Positions 8,391 to 16,964 of a DNA stretch of 64,000 nucleotides are shown here, in pieces. The notes under the pieces are model-generated. The model did no database searches and was not told where the DNA came from. It worked only from the letters and a program-made list of their open reading frames with translations. The translations under genes and the position numbers were made by a program. The DNA comes from Streptomyces monashensis (GTDB taxonomy: Bacteria; Actinomycetota; Actinomycetes; Streptomycetales; Streptomycetaceae): NCBI RefSeq assembly GCF_001866665.1, contig NZ_MLYO01000076.1, forward strand, positions 62,001 to 126,000, written 5' to 3'. Numbering within the stretch: position 1 is the stretch's first letter; each line of letters opens with the position of its first letter.

Positions 8391-9452
8391 ATGGATCTGC
8401 CCGTGATGCCGCCCGTGAAACCCATGCTCGCCAAGTCGGTGGCGACGATCCCGCCGGGTATGCACTACGAGGCGAAGTGGGACGGGTTCCGGGCCGTCGT
8501 GTTCCGTGACGGGTTCGAGATCGAGCTGGGCAGCCGTACCGGAAAGCCGCTGACCAGGTACTTTCCCGAGCTCGTCGCCGCGTTGCGGGAGCGGGTGCCG
8601 AAGCGGTGCGTGCTCGACGGGGAGATCGTGATCGCGCGGAACGGCCGGCTGGACTTCGACGCGCTGACCGAGCGGATCCACCCGGCGGACTCCCGGGTGC
8701 GGATGCTGGCCGAGAAGACCCCGGCCTCCTTCGTCGCCTTCGACCTGCTCGCACTGGACAGCGAGTCGCTGCTCGACGTGCCGCTGACCGACCGCCGCGC
8801 CCTGCTGGACCGGGCACTCGCCGTGTCGACCCCGCCGGTGCATCTGGCGCCCGCGACGACGGACCTCCAGGTGGCCGAGCGGTGGTTCGAGCAGTACGAG
8901 GGCGCCGGCCTGGACGGTGTCGTCGCCAAGCCGCTCACGCTGCGCTATCTCCCGGACGAGCGGGCCATGTTCAAGATCAAGCACGAGCGGACTGCCGACG
9001 TCGTCGTGGCCGGGTACCGCTTCCACAAGAGCGGGCCGGTGGTCGGCTCGCTGCTGCTCGGGCTGTACGACGAGCACGGCAGGCTCCAGCACGTGGGCGT
9101 CTCGGCCGCCTTCGCCATGAGGAAGCGGGCCGAACTGGTCGAGGAACTGGAGCCGTTGCGCATGGACGACGTTTCCGGGCACCCGTGGGCCGCCTGGTCG
9201 CAGGAGTCCGCGCACGAGACGGCCCGGCTGCCGGGGGCGCCGAGCCGCTGGTCCGGCAAGAAGGACCTGTCCTGGGTGCCGCTGCGCCCGGAGCGGGTCG
9301 CCGAGGTGGCCTACGACCACATGGAGAACGGTCAACGATTCCGGCACACGGCCCGCTTCCGCCGCTGGCGCCCGGACCGCACCCCGGAGAGCTGCACCTA
9401 CGCCCAGCTGGAGGAGCCGGTGCGGTACGACCTGGCGGAGATCCTGGGCTGA
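8391..9452 (+). CDS. ATP-dependent DNA ligase (LigD/LigC type)
   Basis: A 353-residue ATP-dependent DNA ligase. The nucleotidyl-lysine is K29 in AKWDGFR. Further motifs are VLDGEIVI, FVAFDLLALD, the GLDGVVAK motif IV and the motif V lysines in FKIKHERTADVVVAG; an OB-fold domain fills the last third, ending FRRWRPDRTPESCTYAQL. It would seal breaks in end joining or base-excision repair with the divergent polymerase. ATG at 8391 begins the conserved MDLPVMPPVKPMLA; the upstream ATG at 8367 is possible. The 104-base divergent region probably holds both promoters. Confidence 0.93.
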   Translation: MDLPVMPPVKPMLAKSVATIPPGMHYEAKWDGFRAVVFRDGFEIELGSRTGKPLTRYFPELVAALRERVPKRCVLDGEIVIARNGRLDFDALTERIHPADSRVRMLAEKTPASFVAFDLLALDSESLLDVPLTDRRALLDRALAVSTPPVHLAPATTDLQVAERWFEQYEGAGLDGVVAKPLTLRYLPDERAMFKIKHERTADVVVAGYRFHKSGPVVGSLLLGLYDEHGRLQHVGVSAAFAMRKRAELVEELEPLRMDDVSGHPWAAWSQESAHETARLPGAPSRWSGKKDLSWVPLRPERVAEVAYDHMENGQRFRHTARFRRWRPDRTPESCTYAQLEEPVRYDLAEILG

Positions 9453-9751
9453 CGGCCCGGCCGGACGGCGGGGGCGTCTCCCGGGGCGTCGCGACATGCC
9501 GTCCGGTGACCGAGGCACCCTCGCGGTCGACCTGCCCTCCCCTGCCCGCCGCGGCGCCGTCGTGGTCCCGCGCGCTGCGCGACGGAGCCGCACGACGGCC
9601 CCCGGCCGGGCGCCACGCCGGGGCCCACCCCCGCCCGGGTCACACCCTGCGCCCAATCGGCTCACCGACCGGGCACGACCGTACGCGACCGGGTAACTCC
9701 ACCGTCAACCTGATGAGCACACGATCGGACCATGTGGACGGGAGGGCAACG

Positions 9752-10765
9752 GTGGGCCTGAGATGCGGAGTGCGCTCGCGGAGCGCGGTACTGGTGGCGG
9801 CCGGGCTGGCCGTCGCCCTGACGTCCTCCCTCACCGCGGGCTGCGCCCACGGCGGCCGGGACGACGACCGCGCGCCGCAGCACACGTCGGCGGTACCCGC
9901 ACCACCCGCCGCGCTGTCGCGAAGAGCGGTCTCCCCGGACGTGCCGGCCGGGTCACCGCTCGCCGTGAAGATCGACAACGCGCCCCAGGCCCGGCCGCAG
10001 ACCGGGCTGGCCGAGGCGGACGTGGTGTACGCGGAGCAGGTGGAGGGCGGGTTGAGCCGGCTGATGGCGGTGTACGCGAGCCGGCTGCCGCGGACCGTCG
10101 GACCGGTGCGCAGCGCCCGTGAGTCCGACCTCGAACTGCTGCGCCAGTTCGGCCGGCCGACGCTCGCCTTCTCCGGCGCCCAGCACAAGCTGCTGCCGCT
10201 GATCGGCCGCGCCCCGCTGCGGGCGCAGTCGCCCGACCACGCTCCCGGCGCCTACTACCGGGGCCTCGGCAGGCGCGCGCCGCACAACCTCTACCTCCGC
10301 CCGGACCGGCTGCTGCCGGCCGCTCCGGGCACGGCGGCCCTGGGGACGGGCTTCCGCTACGGCCCGGCGCCGGCGGCCGGCGGGATCCCCACCGCCTCGC
10401 GCACCGTCCGCTACCCGGCCGCCCGCTTCACCTTCACCTGGTCCGCCGCGCGCGGCCGCTGGCTGGTCGCGATGGACGGCAGGACGACGGTCACGACCGC
10501 CGGCACACCGGTGGCACCAGCCACCGTCGTCGTGCAGTACGTGAGGATCCGCACCTCGGGCTACCACGACAAGCTCGGCAATCACACGCCGTACACGCAG
10601 ACGGTCGGCTCGGGCAGGGCGGAGGTGCTGCGCGACGGACGGTCCTTCCTCGCCTCATGGTCGCGGCCGGCCGCGACGGGCGGTACGACGTTCACGGCGG
10701 CGGACGGCGGGCCGCTGACGTTCGCCGCCGGCCAGGTGTGGGTGGTGTTCGCCCCCGCGCCGTGA
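9752..10765 (+). CDS. DUF3048 domain lipoprotein (YerB-like)
   Basis: A 337-residue exported lipoprotein. The signal peptide ends in lipobox LTAGC, followed by a Pro/Ala-rich linker and a DUF3048 domain recognisable by LAVKIDNAPQARPQTGL, EADVVYAEQVEGG, RTVGPVRSARESDL and a C-terminal GQVWVVF. The role of DUF3048/YerB proteins is poorly known; the outer face of the membrane is the expected place. GTG at 9752 has GGAGGG about 5 bases upstream; ATG 9713 in the same frame is an alternative. The 299 bases between the ligase stop and this start are GC-rich and show no further gene or clear signal. Confidence 0.85.
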   Translation: MGLRCGVRSRSAVLVAAGLAVALTSSLTAGCAHGGRDDDRAPQHTSAVPAPPAALSRRAVSPDVPAGSPLAVKIDNAPQARPQTGLAEADVVYAEQVEGGLSRLMAVYASRLPRTVGPVRSARESDLELLRQFGRPTLAFSGAQHKLLPLIGRAPLRAQSPDHAPGAYYRGLGRRAPHNLYLRPDRLLPAAPGTAALGTGFRYGPAPAAGGIPTASRTVRYPAARFTFTWSAARGRWLVAMDGRTTVTTAGTPVAPATVVVQYVRIRTSGYHDKLGNHTPYTQTVGSGRAEVLRDGRSFLASWSRPAATGGTTFTAADGGPLTFAAGQVWVVFAPAP

Positions 10766-10843
10766 GTCACCCTGCGCCTTCGTGCACCGCCGTACACCTC
10801 CGTGCTCCGCCGGACGCCTCCGTGACGGCCGGGGACGGCGCGG

Positions 10844-11308
10844 TCAGCCCTGCGCCGCCACCGGCTCGGCCGGATGGCGCAGGGCCTCCGCGGCGTCCGC
10901 CACCCTGCGGAGCAGATCGAAGAACACGGTCTGTTCCTCGGCCGACAGGGGCGCGAGGAAGACCTGGTTCATCCGCGCGGTGCGCACGGTGAGCCTGCGG
11001 TGGGTGCGCAGCCCGTCGTCGGTGAGGCCGAGGAGGAAACGCCGGCCGTCCTGCGGGTCGCGCGCCTTGGTGAGCAGTCCCCGGCGGGTGAGCCGGCTGA
11101 TGACCTCGGCGATGGTCGAACGGTCCAGCCCGACCCGCTCCCCCACGGTCCGCTGGTCGAGTCCGGGCTCGGCGACGAGCGCGTTCATGACCGCGAACTG
11201 GGGCGAGGTGATCTCCTCGGAGACCATCGAATTCCACAGCAGATAGTGCGCCTGCTGGAGTCGCCGGGCCAGATGCCCGGGATGGGTGGTGAGGTCCACC
11301 GCGGCCAT
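10844..11308 (-). CDS. pcaV: MarR-family repressor of the pca operon (PcaV)
   Basis: A 154-residue MarR-family winged-helix protein, divergent from pcaI. The recognition helix lies in VGERVGLDRSTIAEVISRLT, with the wing DPQDGRRFLLGLTDDG, as in PcaV of S. coelicolor, which represses pcaIJFHGBL and is released by protocatechuate. The arginine in the N-terminal helix that reads the ligand in PcaV cannot be checked without alignment. ATG 11308 has AGGGAGAG upstream. The 183-base divergent region holds two palindrome candidates. The symbol is inferred from synteny plus family. Confidence 0.85.
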   Translation of the reverse strand: MAAVDLTTHPGHLARRLQQAHYLLWNSMVSEEITSPQFAVMNALVAEPGLDQRTVGERVGLDRSTIAEVISRLTRRGLLTKARDPQDGRRFLLGLTDDGLRTHRRLTVRTARMNQVFLAPLSAEEQTVFFDLLRRVADAAEALRHPAEPVAAQG

Positions 11309-11322
11309 GCGCGCTCTCCCTG

Positions 11323-11334
11323 AAACAATTGGTT
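11323..11334. promoter_or_regulatory. Palindrome in the pcaV leader
   Basis: AAACAATTGGTT is a near-perfect palindrome (one mismatched pair) just upstream of the pcaV ribosome site. The spacing fits autoregulation by a MarR protein. Confidence 0.4.
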
Positions 11335-11453
11335 GGTGTACTGAACGATAACCGGCGACGACTTGACCTGTCTTCCAGCCGAAGCGCATACGTACTGGGG
11401 CCTTGACGGCCTTCACCTCCGGTGGCAGCGTGAGAGTCACCTCGCTGAAATAG

Positions 11454-11465
11454 TCAGTGCCCTGA
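11454..11465. promoter_or_regulatory. Candidate PcaV operator before pcaI
   Basis: TCAG-TGCC-CTGA, flanked by partly symmetric AT-rich bases (ATAG on the left, TTAAT on the right), lies 27 bases before the pcaI start. The position suits a repressor site overlapping the pca promoter. Confidence 0.5.
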
Positions 11466-11491
11466 TTAATTGACGAGATGGGGCTTCACGG

Positions 11492-12247
11492 ATGGACAAG
11501 GTGGTCGCCACGGCCGGGCAGGCCGTGGCCGATGTGCCGGACGGCGCGTCCCTCGCGGTCGGCGGATTCGGGCTGAGCGGTGTGCCGAACGTGCTGATCC
11601 GGGCGCTCCACGAGCGCGGGGCCGGCGCGCTGAGCGTGGTGTCGAACAACTGCGGGGCGATGGAGACCGGGCTGGCGGTGCTGCTGGCCGCGGGCCGGAT
11701 CGCCCGGGTGACCGGCTCGTACATCGGCGGCAACAAGGAGTTCGCCCGGCAGTACCTGGGCGGCGAACTGGAGGTGGAGCTCATCCCGCAGGGCACGCTC
11801 GCGGAGCGGCTGCGCGCGGGCGGCGCCGGGATCCCCGCCTTCTACACCCCGGCCGGGGTCGGCACCCAGGTCGCCGAGGGCGGCCTGCCCTGGCGTTACG
11901 ACGGCGCGGGCGGCGTCGCGCTGGCCTCGCCGCCGAAGGAGGTGCGGGAGTTCGACGGCACCGAGTACGTGCTGGAGCGGGCCATCCGTACCGACTTCGC
12001 GCTGGTGCGGGCCGCGCAGGGCGACCGGCACGGCAATCTCGTGTTCCACAAGTCCTCCCGGAACTTCAATCCCCTTGCCGCCATGGCCGGCCGGGTCACG
12101 ATCGCCGAGGTCGAGGAACTGGTCGAGCCCGGCGGGATCGACCCCGACGCGGTCCATGTGCCGGGCGTGTTCGTCCAGCGGGTGGTGGCGCTGACCCCTG
12201 AGCAGGCGGCGGACAAGAGGATCGAGCAGCGGACGGTGAGCAGCTGA
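11492..12247 (+). CDS. pcaI: 3-oxoadipate CoA-transferase subunit A
   Basis: The 251-residue alpha subunit of succinyl-CoA:3-oxoadipate CoA-transferase, which activates 3-oxoadipate in the beta-ketoadipate pathway. It shows the GGFGLSGVPN glycine loop near residue 24 and the class I CoA-transferase pattern SNNCG, GSYIGGNKEF, ELIPQGTLAERLRAGGAGIPAFYTPAGVGT. It is the first gene of the operon and its stop overlaps the ATG of pcaJ (TGATG), which points to translational coupling of the two subunits. GAGATGGGG about 10 bases before ATG 11492 can serve as ribosome site. Confidence 0.95.
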   Translation: MDKVVATAGQAVADVPDGASLAVGGFGLSGVPNVLIRALHERGAGALSVVSNNCGAMETGLAVLLAAGRIARVTGSYIGGNKEFARQYLGGELEVELIPQGTLAERLRAGGAGIPAFYTPAGVGTQVAEGGLPWRYDGAGGVALASPPKEVREFDGTEYVLERAIRTDFALVRAAQGDRHGNLVFHKSSRNFNPLAAMAGRVTIAEVEELVEPGGIDPDAVHVPGVFVQRVVALTPEQAADKRIEQRTVSS

Positions 12248-12891
12248 TGGCCTGGACACGCGAGGAGATGGCCGCACGGGCCGCACGGGAGCTGCGCGAC
12301 GGGCAGTACGTCAACCTCGGCATCGGCCTGCCGACCCTGATCCCGAACCATCTGCCGCCGGGGGTGGAGGTGGTGCTGGAGTCGGAGAACGGGATCCTCG
12401 GCACCGGGCCGTATCCGACGGACGACCAGGTGGACCCGGATCTGATCAACGCGGGCAAGGAGACGGTGACGGTGCTGCCGGGGGCGTCCTTCTTCGACTC
12501 GGCGCTGTCCTTCGCGATGATCCGCGGCGGGCACATCGACGTGGCCGTGCTCGGCGCGATGCAGGTGTCCGCCTGCGGCGACCTGGCCAACTGGGCCGTG
12601 CCGGGCAAGCTGGTCACCGGGATCGGCGGCGCCATGGACCTGGTGCACGGTGCCCGGCAGGTGATCGTGGTGATGACGCACACCGCGAAGGACGGCTCGC
12701 CGAAGATCCTCAAGGAGTGCACGCTGCCGCTCACGGGGAAGGCGTGCGTGAACCGGGTCATCACGGACCTGGCGGTCCTCGACGTCACCGAGGACGGACT
12801 CGTCCTCGGGGAGACCGCACCCGGCATCACGGTGGACGAGGTGGCCGCCCGGACCGACGCCGAACTGACCGTCGCGGAGAACCTGCTGTGA
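12247..12891 (+). CDS. pcaJ: 3-oxoadipate CoA-transferase subunit B
   Basis: The 214-residue beta subunit of the CoA-transferase. The catalytic glutamate sits in LESENGILGTGPYP near residue 47. YVNLGIGLPTLIPN and GGHIDVAVLGAMQVSACGDLANW are class signatures. The ATG overlaps the pcaI stop. Its own stop overlaps the GTG of the reduced pcaF (GTGA), the junction expected in an intact pcaIJF order. Confidence 0.95.
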   Translation: MAWTREEMAARAARELRDGQYVNLGIGLPTLIPNHLPPGVEVVLESENGILGTGPYPTDDQVDPDLINAGKETVTVLPGASFFDSALSFAMIRGGHIDVAVLGAMQVSACGDLANWAVPGKLVTGIGGAMDLVHGARQVIVVMTHTAKDGSPKILKECTLPLTGKACVNRVITDLAVLDVTEDGLVLGETAPGITVDEVAARTDAELTVAENLL

Positions 12892-13028
12892 ACGCGGTCG
12901 GCACACTCACCACCGTGTACGTCGTCGATGCCGTCCGCACCCCGATCGGCCGCCACGGCTCCGGCACCGGCGTGGCCGGCCTCCGCACCGGCGTGGGCCA
13001 GGGCCTCGCCCTCGTCCTCGAACGCTGA
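12888..13028 (+). pseudogene. pcaF: pcaF remnant: beta-ketoadipyl-CoA thiolase with internal deletion
   Basis: In S. coelicolor the gene between pcaJ and pcaH is pcaF, a thiolase of about 400 residues. Here only 46 codons remain, starting with GTG that overlaps the pcaJ stop. The first 24 residues contain the thiolase N-terminus (VYVVDAVRTPIGRHG). The rest is the thiolase C-terminus (GTGVAGL.. then GVGQGLALVLER). About 340 codons are missing and the two ends are joined in frame. The C-terminal catalytic cysteine normally in the CIGxGQG motif reads R-T-G instead, so even the remnant has drifted. The ring-cleavage pathway's last step must be supplied by another thiolase, or the pathway is blocked at 3-oxoadipyl-CoA. 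Confidence 0.85.
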
Positions 13029-13087
13029 GGACCCCGTCCCCGCCCCCATCGCCGTCCTCGTACGCCAAGGAAGCATCAGGTATCCCC

Positions 13088-13861
13088 ATGGCCCTCACCC
13101 AGCAGGACATCGACCTCGAGATCGCCGCCGAGCGCGCCGCGTACGAGAAGCGTGTCGCCGACGGTGCTCCCGTCGAGCACCATCCACGCCGGGACTACGT
13201 CCCGTACCGCTCCTCCGTCCTCCGCCACCCCCGGCAGCCGCTGGTCGCCATCGACACCGGCGCGGACCCGGAACTGGTGGAGCTGCACTCCCCCGCCTTC
13301 GGCGAGCGCGACCTCACCGGGATCGACAACGACCTCACCCGGCAGCACACCGGGGAACCCATCGGGGAGCGGATCACCGTCTCCGGGCGGCTGCTGGACC
13401 GCGACGGCCGCCCGGTGCGCCGACAGCTGATCGAGATCTGGCAGGCCAACTCGGCCGGGCGGTACGCCCATCAGCGCGAACAGCACGACGCGCCGCTCGA
13501 CCCGAACTTCACCGGGGTCGGCCGCACCCTCACCGACGCCGAGGGCCGCTACCGCTTCACCACCGTCCAGCCCGGCCCCTACCCCTGGCGCAACCACGTG
13601 AACGCCTGGCGCCCGGCCCACATCCACTTCTCGGTGTTCGGCACGGCGTTCACACAGCGGCTGGTGACCCAGATGTACTTCCCGAACGACCCGCTCTTCC
13701 CGTACGACCCGATCCTCCAGTCGGTGACGGACGACGCGGCCCGGCAGCGGCTGGTCGCCTCCTACGACCACAGCCTGTCGGTGCCGGAGTTCTCCCTCGG
13801 CTACCGCTGGGACATCGTGCTGGACGGCCCGGCCGCCACCTGGACCGAAGAAGGACGCTGA
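13088..13861 (+). CDS. pcaH: Protocatechuate 3,4-dioxygenase beta subunit
   Basis: The 257-residue iron-bearing subunit of intradiol protocatechuate 3,4-dioxygenase, which cleaves protocatechuate to 3-carboxy-cis,cis-muconate. Likely Fe(III) ligands are the tyrosine in AGRYAHQ, the tyrosine in PGPYPWRN and the two histidines in RPAHIHFSVFG, in the canonical order. The intradiol core (ITVSGRLLDRDGRPV, LIEIWQAN) is complete. ATG 13088 lies 59 bases after the pcaF remnant. The downstream alpha subunit starts 5 bases after its stop. Confidence 0.95.
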   Translation: MALTQQDIDLEIAAERAAYEKRVADGAPVEHHPRRDYVPYRSSVLRHPRQPLVAIDTGADPELVELHSPAFGERDLTGIDNDLTRQHTGEPIGERITVSGRLLDRDGRPVRRQLIEIWQANSAGRYAHQREQHDAPLDPNFTGVGRTLTDAEGRYRFTTVQPGPYPWRNHVNAWRPAHIHFSVFGTAFTQRLVTQMYFPNDPLFPYDPILQSVTDDAARQRLVASYDHSLSVPEFSLGYRWDIVLDGPAATWTEEGR

Positions 13862-13866
13862 CCGCC

Positions 13867-14469
13867 ATGACGAAGATCGACACGAGCGGCCCGGAGCAGG
13901 TGCCGCCCACCCCGTCCCACACGGTCGGCCCCTTCTACGGCTACGCGCTGCCCTTCCGCGGCGGCGAGGACATCGCGCCGCTCGGCCACCCGGACACCGT
14001 CACCGTCCACGGGTACGTCCTCGACGGCGCGGGCGAGCCGCTGCCGGACGCCCTCGTGGAGGTGTGGGGTCCGCGGCCCGACGGCACGGTCCCGAAGGCC
14101 GACGGCTCCCTGCGGCGCGACCCGGCCACCGGCGGCCATCTCGGCCGCAACGGCGTGGAGTTCACCGGCTGGGGCCGGATCCAGACGGACGCCGACGGCC
14201 ACTGGTACGCCCGTACGCTCCGGCCCGGCGCCCGCGGCGGCAGCGCCCCGTACCTCAGCGTGTGCGTCTTCGCACGCGGCCTGCTGGTTCACCTGTTCAC
14301 CCGGATCTACCTGCCCGATGACGAGACCGCACTGGCCGGCGACCCGCTGCTCACCCGGGTGGGCGACCGGCGCGGCACGCTGATCGCCGGGACCGAGGGC
14401 ACGGGCCTCTACCGTTTCGACATCCGCCTTCAGGGCGAGGGCGAGACGGTCTTCCTGGAGTACCAGTGA
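13867..14469 (+). CDS. pcaG: Protocatechuate 3,4-dioxygenase alpha subunit
   Basis: A 200-residue alpha subunit with the same beta-sandwich fold as PcaH but without the full iron-ligand set. The N-terminus PTPSHTVGPFYGYAL is typical of PcaG, followed by VTVHGYVLDGAGEPLPDALVEVW and a C-terminal YRFDIRLQGEGETVFLEYQ. Start ATG 13867; the stop overlaps GTG 14466 of pcaB by 4 bases. Confidence 0.94.
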   Translation: MTKIDTSGPEQVPPTPSHTVGPFYGYALPFRGGEDIAPLGHPDTVTVHGYVLDGAGEPLPDALVEVWGPRPDGTVPKADGSLRRDPATGGHLGRNGVEFTGWGRIQTDADGHWYARTLRPGARGGSAPYLSVCVFARGLLVHLFTRIYLPDDETALAGDPLLTRVGDRRGTLIAGTEGTGLYRFDIRLQGEGETVFLEYQ

Positions 14470-15833
14470 CGACGGCTGAGCGGGCGGCAGCCGAGCCCCA
14501 CGACGGTGACACCGGCCTGCTCGGACCCGGGTGGGCCGGATCCGCGGCGGCGGACGCCACGAGCGACACCGCGTTCCTGCGGGCCCTCCTCGACGCCGAG
14601 GCGGCCCTCACCCGCGCGCAGGCCGCCCTCGGCCTCGCGCCCGCCGCGGCCGCCGACGCGGTGACCGGGGCGGCCGACCCCGCCCGCTTCGACGTCCGCT
14701 CCCTCACCGGGCGCGCCCGGGCCGGCGGCAATCCCGTGATCCCGCTGGTGGCCGACCTGACCACCGCGGTGGGCGAGCCGTACGGCCCCTACGTCCACCG
14801 GGGCGCCACCAGCCAGGACATCCTGGACACCGCCGCCATGCTGGTCGCCGCGCGCACCCTGGACCTGATCCTCGACGACCTCGCCCGCACCGGGCGCGCC
14901 CTCGCACGGCTCGCCGCCGGCCACCGGGACACACCGATGCCGGGGCGCACCCTCACCCAGCACGCGGTGCCCACGACCTTCGGGCTGAAGGCCGCCGACT
15001 GGCGCTCGCTGGCCCTGGACGCCCGCGACCGCATCGCACGGGTACGACGGACACTCCCGGCCCAACTGGGCGGCGCCGCCGGAACGCTGGCCGCCTTCGC
15101 GGCGTACGGGGCCCCGGACGCGGCCGCACTGACCGAGGCGTACGCGGGCGAACTGGGCCTTTGCGCACCGCTGTTGCCCTGGCACACGCTGCGCACGCCC
15201 GTCGCCGACCTGGCCGGTGCGACGGCCTTCACCACCGGCGCCCTGGGCAAGCTGGGCGAGGACGTGCTGACGCTGTCACGGACGGAGATCGGGGAGGTCG
15301 CCGAGGGCAAGGGCGGCGGATCGTCCGCCATGCCGCACAAGGCCAACCCCGTGCGCGCCACCCTCCTCGCGGCCGCCGCCCGCCGCGCCCCGCAGCTCGC
15401 GGCCACCCTGTACGGTTCGCTCGCCGCCGGAGACGAACGGCCGGCCGGGGCCTGGCACGCCGAGTGGGAACCGCTGCGCGACCTGCTCCGGCTGACCGGC
15501 GGCGCGGCCCGCGACGCGGCCGAACTCGCCGAGGGACTGCGCGTGGACGCCGGCGCCATGCGCCGCAACCTGGACCTCACCCACGGCCTGATCGTCTCCG
15601 AACGACTGTCCGCCGCACTGGCTCCCCGCCTCGGCCGCACCCGGGCGAAGGACCTGCTCACCGCACTCGCCCGGCGCACCCACACCGAACACCGGCCGCT
15701 CGCCGAACTCCTCGGCGAACTCATCGCCGTGGAGCCGGAGTTGAAGGACCTCGACCTGGCCGATCTGACCGACCCCACGCACTACACCGGCTTCGCCGGC
15801 GCCCTCACCGACCGTGCTCTGGAGCGACGTTGA
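14466..15833 (+). CDS. pcaB: 3-carboxy-cis,cis-muconate cycloisomerase
   Basis: A 455-residue fumarase/aspartase-superfamily enzyme that closes carboxymuconate to 4-carboxymuconolactone. The superfamily signature GGSSAMPHKANPV lies near residue 282, and VHRGATSQDILDTA supplies another conserved region near 117. GTG 14466 overlaps the pcaG stop (GTGA). Its own TGA is overlapped by a TTG start for pcaL. It is the longest enzyme of the operon and looks intact. Confidence 0.94.
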   Translation: MTTAERAAAEPHDGDTGLLGPGWAGSAAADATSDTAFLRALLDAEAALTRAQAALGLAPAAAADAVTGAADPARFDVRSLTGRARAGGNPVIPLVADLTTAVGEPYGPYVHRGATSQDILDTAAMLVAARTLDLILDDLARTGRALARLAAGHRDTPMPGRTLTQHAVPTTFGLKAADWRSLALDARDRIARVRRTLPAQLGGAAGTLAAFAAYGAPDAAALTEAYAGELGLCAPLLPWHTLRTPVADLAGATAFTTGALGKLGEDVLTLSRTEIGEVAEGKGGGSSAMPHKANPVRATLLAAAARRAPQLAATLYGSLAAGDERPAGAWHAEWEPLRDLLRLTGGAARDAAELAEGLRVDAGAMRRNLDLTHGLIVSERLSAALAPRLGRTRAKDLLTALARRTHTEHRPLAELLGELIAVEPELKDLDLADLTDPTHYTGFAGALTDRALERR

Positions 15834-16963
15834 CGACAAAACTCCTCAACCACCGTGCGGAAGGCCCCGCTTCCGCTCCCCCGCTGCTGCTCGGACCGTC
15901 GCTGGGCACCTCGTACGCCCTGTGGGACGCGGTCGCGCCCGAACTGTCCGTCACACACCGGGTGATGCGCTGGGACCTGCCCGGGCACGGGGGCTCGGCG
16001 GCGGACCTGATCGGGCCCGGCGCGACCGTCGGCGACCTCGCCGCGCTGGTGCTGGACCTCGCCGACGCGCTGGACGTCGACCGGTTCGCGTACGCGGGGG
16101 TGTCCCTGGGCGGTGCCGTCGGCCTGCACCTGGCCGTGCACCACCCCGACCGGCTGACCTCGCTCGCCGTCCTGTGCTCCTCCGCCCACTTCGGCGGCGG
16201 CGCGGCCTGGTCGGAGCGGGCCGAGCGGGTACGGCGCGAGGGACTGGAGTGGCTGGTGGAGAGCGCCGACGCGCGCTGGTTCACGCCCGGGTTCACCGTG
16301 CCGCGGCTGGTGCGGGACCACCGGGAGGCCGACCCTCGAGCGTACGCCGCCTGCTGCGACGCGCTCGCCGCGTTCGATCTGCGCCACCGGCTCGGCGAGA
16401 TCACCGTACCGACACTGCTCGTGGCGGGCCGGGAGGATCCCGCGACGCCGCCCGCGCATCTGCGGGAGCTCGCCGACGCGGTGCCCGGCGCGACGCTGGT
16501 CGAACTGCCCGGGGCCTCGCACCTCGCTCCCGCGCAGTGCCCGCAGGCCGTGTCGACGGCGCTGCGCAGCCAACTCGACGGACCGCCGGCGAGCGGGATG
16601 ACAGTGCGCCGTCAGGTCCTGGGCGACGCGCACGTGGACCGGGCGCAGGACCGGCAGACCCCGTTCACCGCCCGCTTCCAGGACTTCATCTCCCGCTACG
16701 CCTGGGGCGAGATCTGGACCGACCCCACACTGTCCCGCCGCGAGCGCAGCATGATCACCCTGACCGCGCTGGTCGCACACGGCCACGACGACGAGTTGGC
16801 GATGCATGTCCGCGCGGCGCGGCGCAACGGGCTGACGCCCGAGGAGATCGGCGCGGTGCTGCTGCAGACCGCCGTGTACTGCGGGGTGCCGGCGGCCAAC
16901 TCCGCGTTCGCGACGGCCCAGCGGGTGCTCGCCGAACTCGCCGAGGAGGAGGGGGCGGGCTGA
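15830..16963 (+). CDS. pcaL: Fused 3-oxoadipate enol-lactonase / 4-carboxymuconolactone decarboxylase
   Basis: A 377-residue fusion. Residues about 1-250 form an alpha/beta-hydrolase (PcaD) with nucleophile S92 in GVSLGG and a late GASHLAP histidine. Residues about 255-377 form the carboxymuconolactone decarboxylase (PcaC) with ALVAHGHDDELAMHVRAA and LLQTAVYCGVPAAN. The fusion is the known PcaL arrangement of actinobacteria. The start is a TTG at 15830 that overlaps the pcaB stop and has GGAG about 6 bases upstream; no ATG or GTG fits the N-terminus as well. It is the last gene of the operon. Immediately downstream lies the repeat cluster where a terminator would be expected. Confidence 0.93.
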   Translation: MTTKLLNHRAEGPASAPPLLLGPSLGTSYALWDAVAPELSVTHRVMRWDLPGHGGSAADLIGPGATVGDLAALVLDLADALDVDRFAYAGVSLGGAVGLHLAVHHPDRLTSLAVLCSSAHFGGGAAWSERAERVRREGLEWLVESADARWFTPGFTVPRLVRDHREADPRAYAACCDALAAFDLRHRLGEITVPTLLVAGREDPATPPAHLRELADAVPGATLVELPGASHLAPAQCPQAVSTALRSQLDGPPASGMTVRRQVLGDAHVDRAQDRQTPFTARFQDFISRYAWGEIWTDPTLSRRERSMITLTALVAHGHDDELAMHVRAARRNGLTPEEIGAVLLQTAVYCGVPAANSAFATAQRVLAELAEEEGAG

Positions 16964-16964
16964 G

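Noticed and set aside
9453..9751. Small RNA or hidden gene in the 299-base gap
   Set aside because: No hairpin with tail, promoter pair or plausible ORF could be supported; short open frames there are shadow-like.
11454..11465. Fourth RecA-NDp-type promoter (AGTCAGTG before pcaI)
   Set aside because: The -35 lacks TTG, and no CAnnCT or TAnnnT follows after 8 bases; it is better explained as a PcaV-type inverted repeat.
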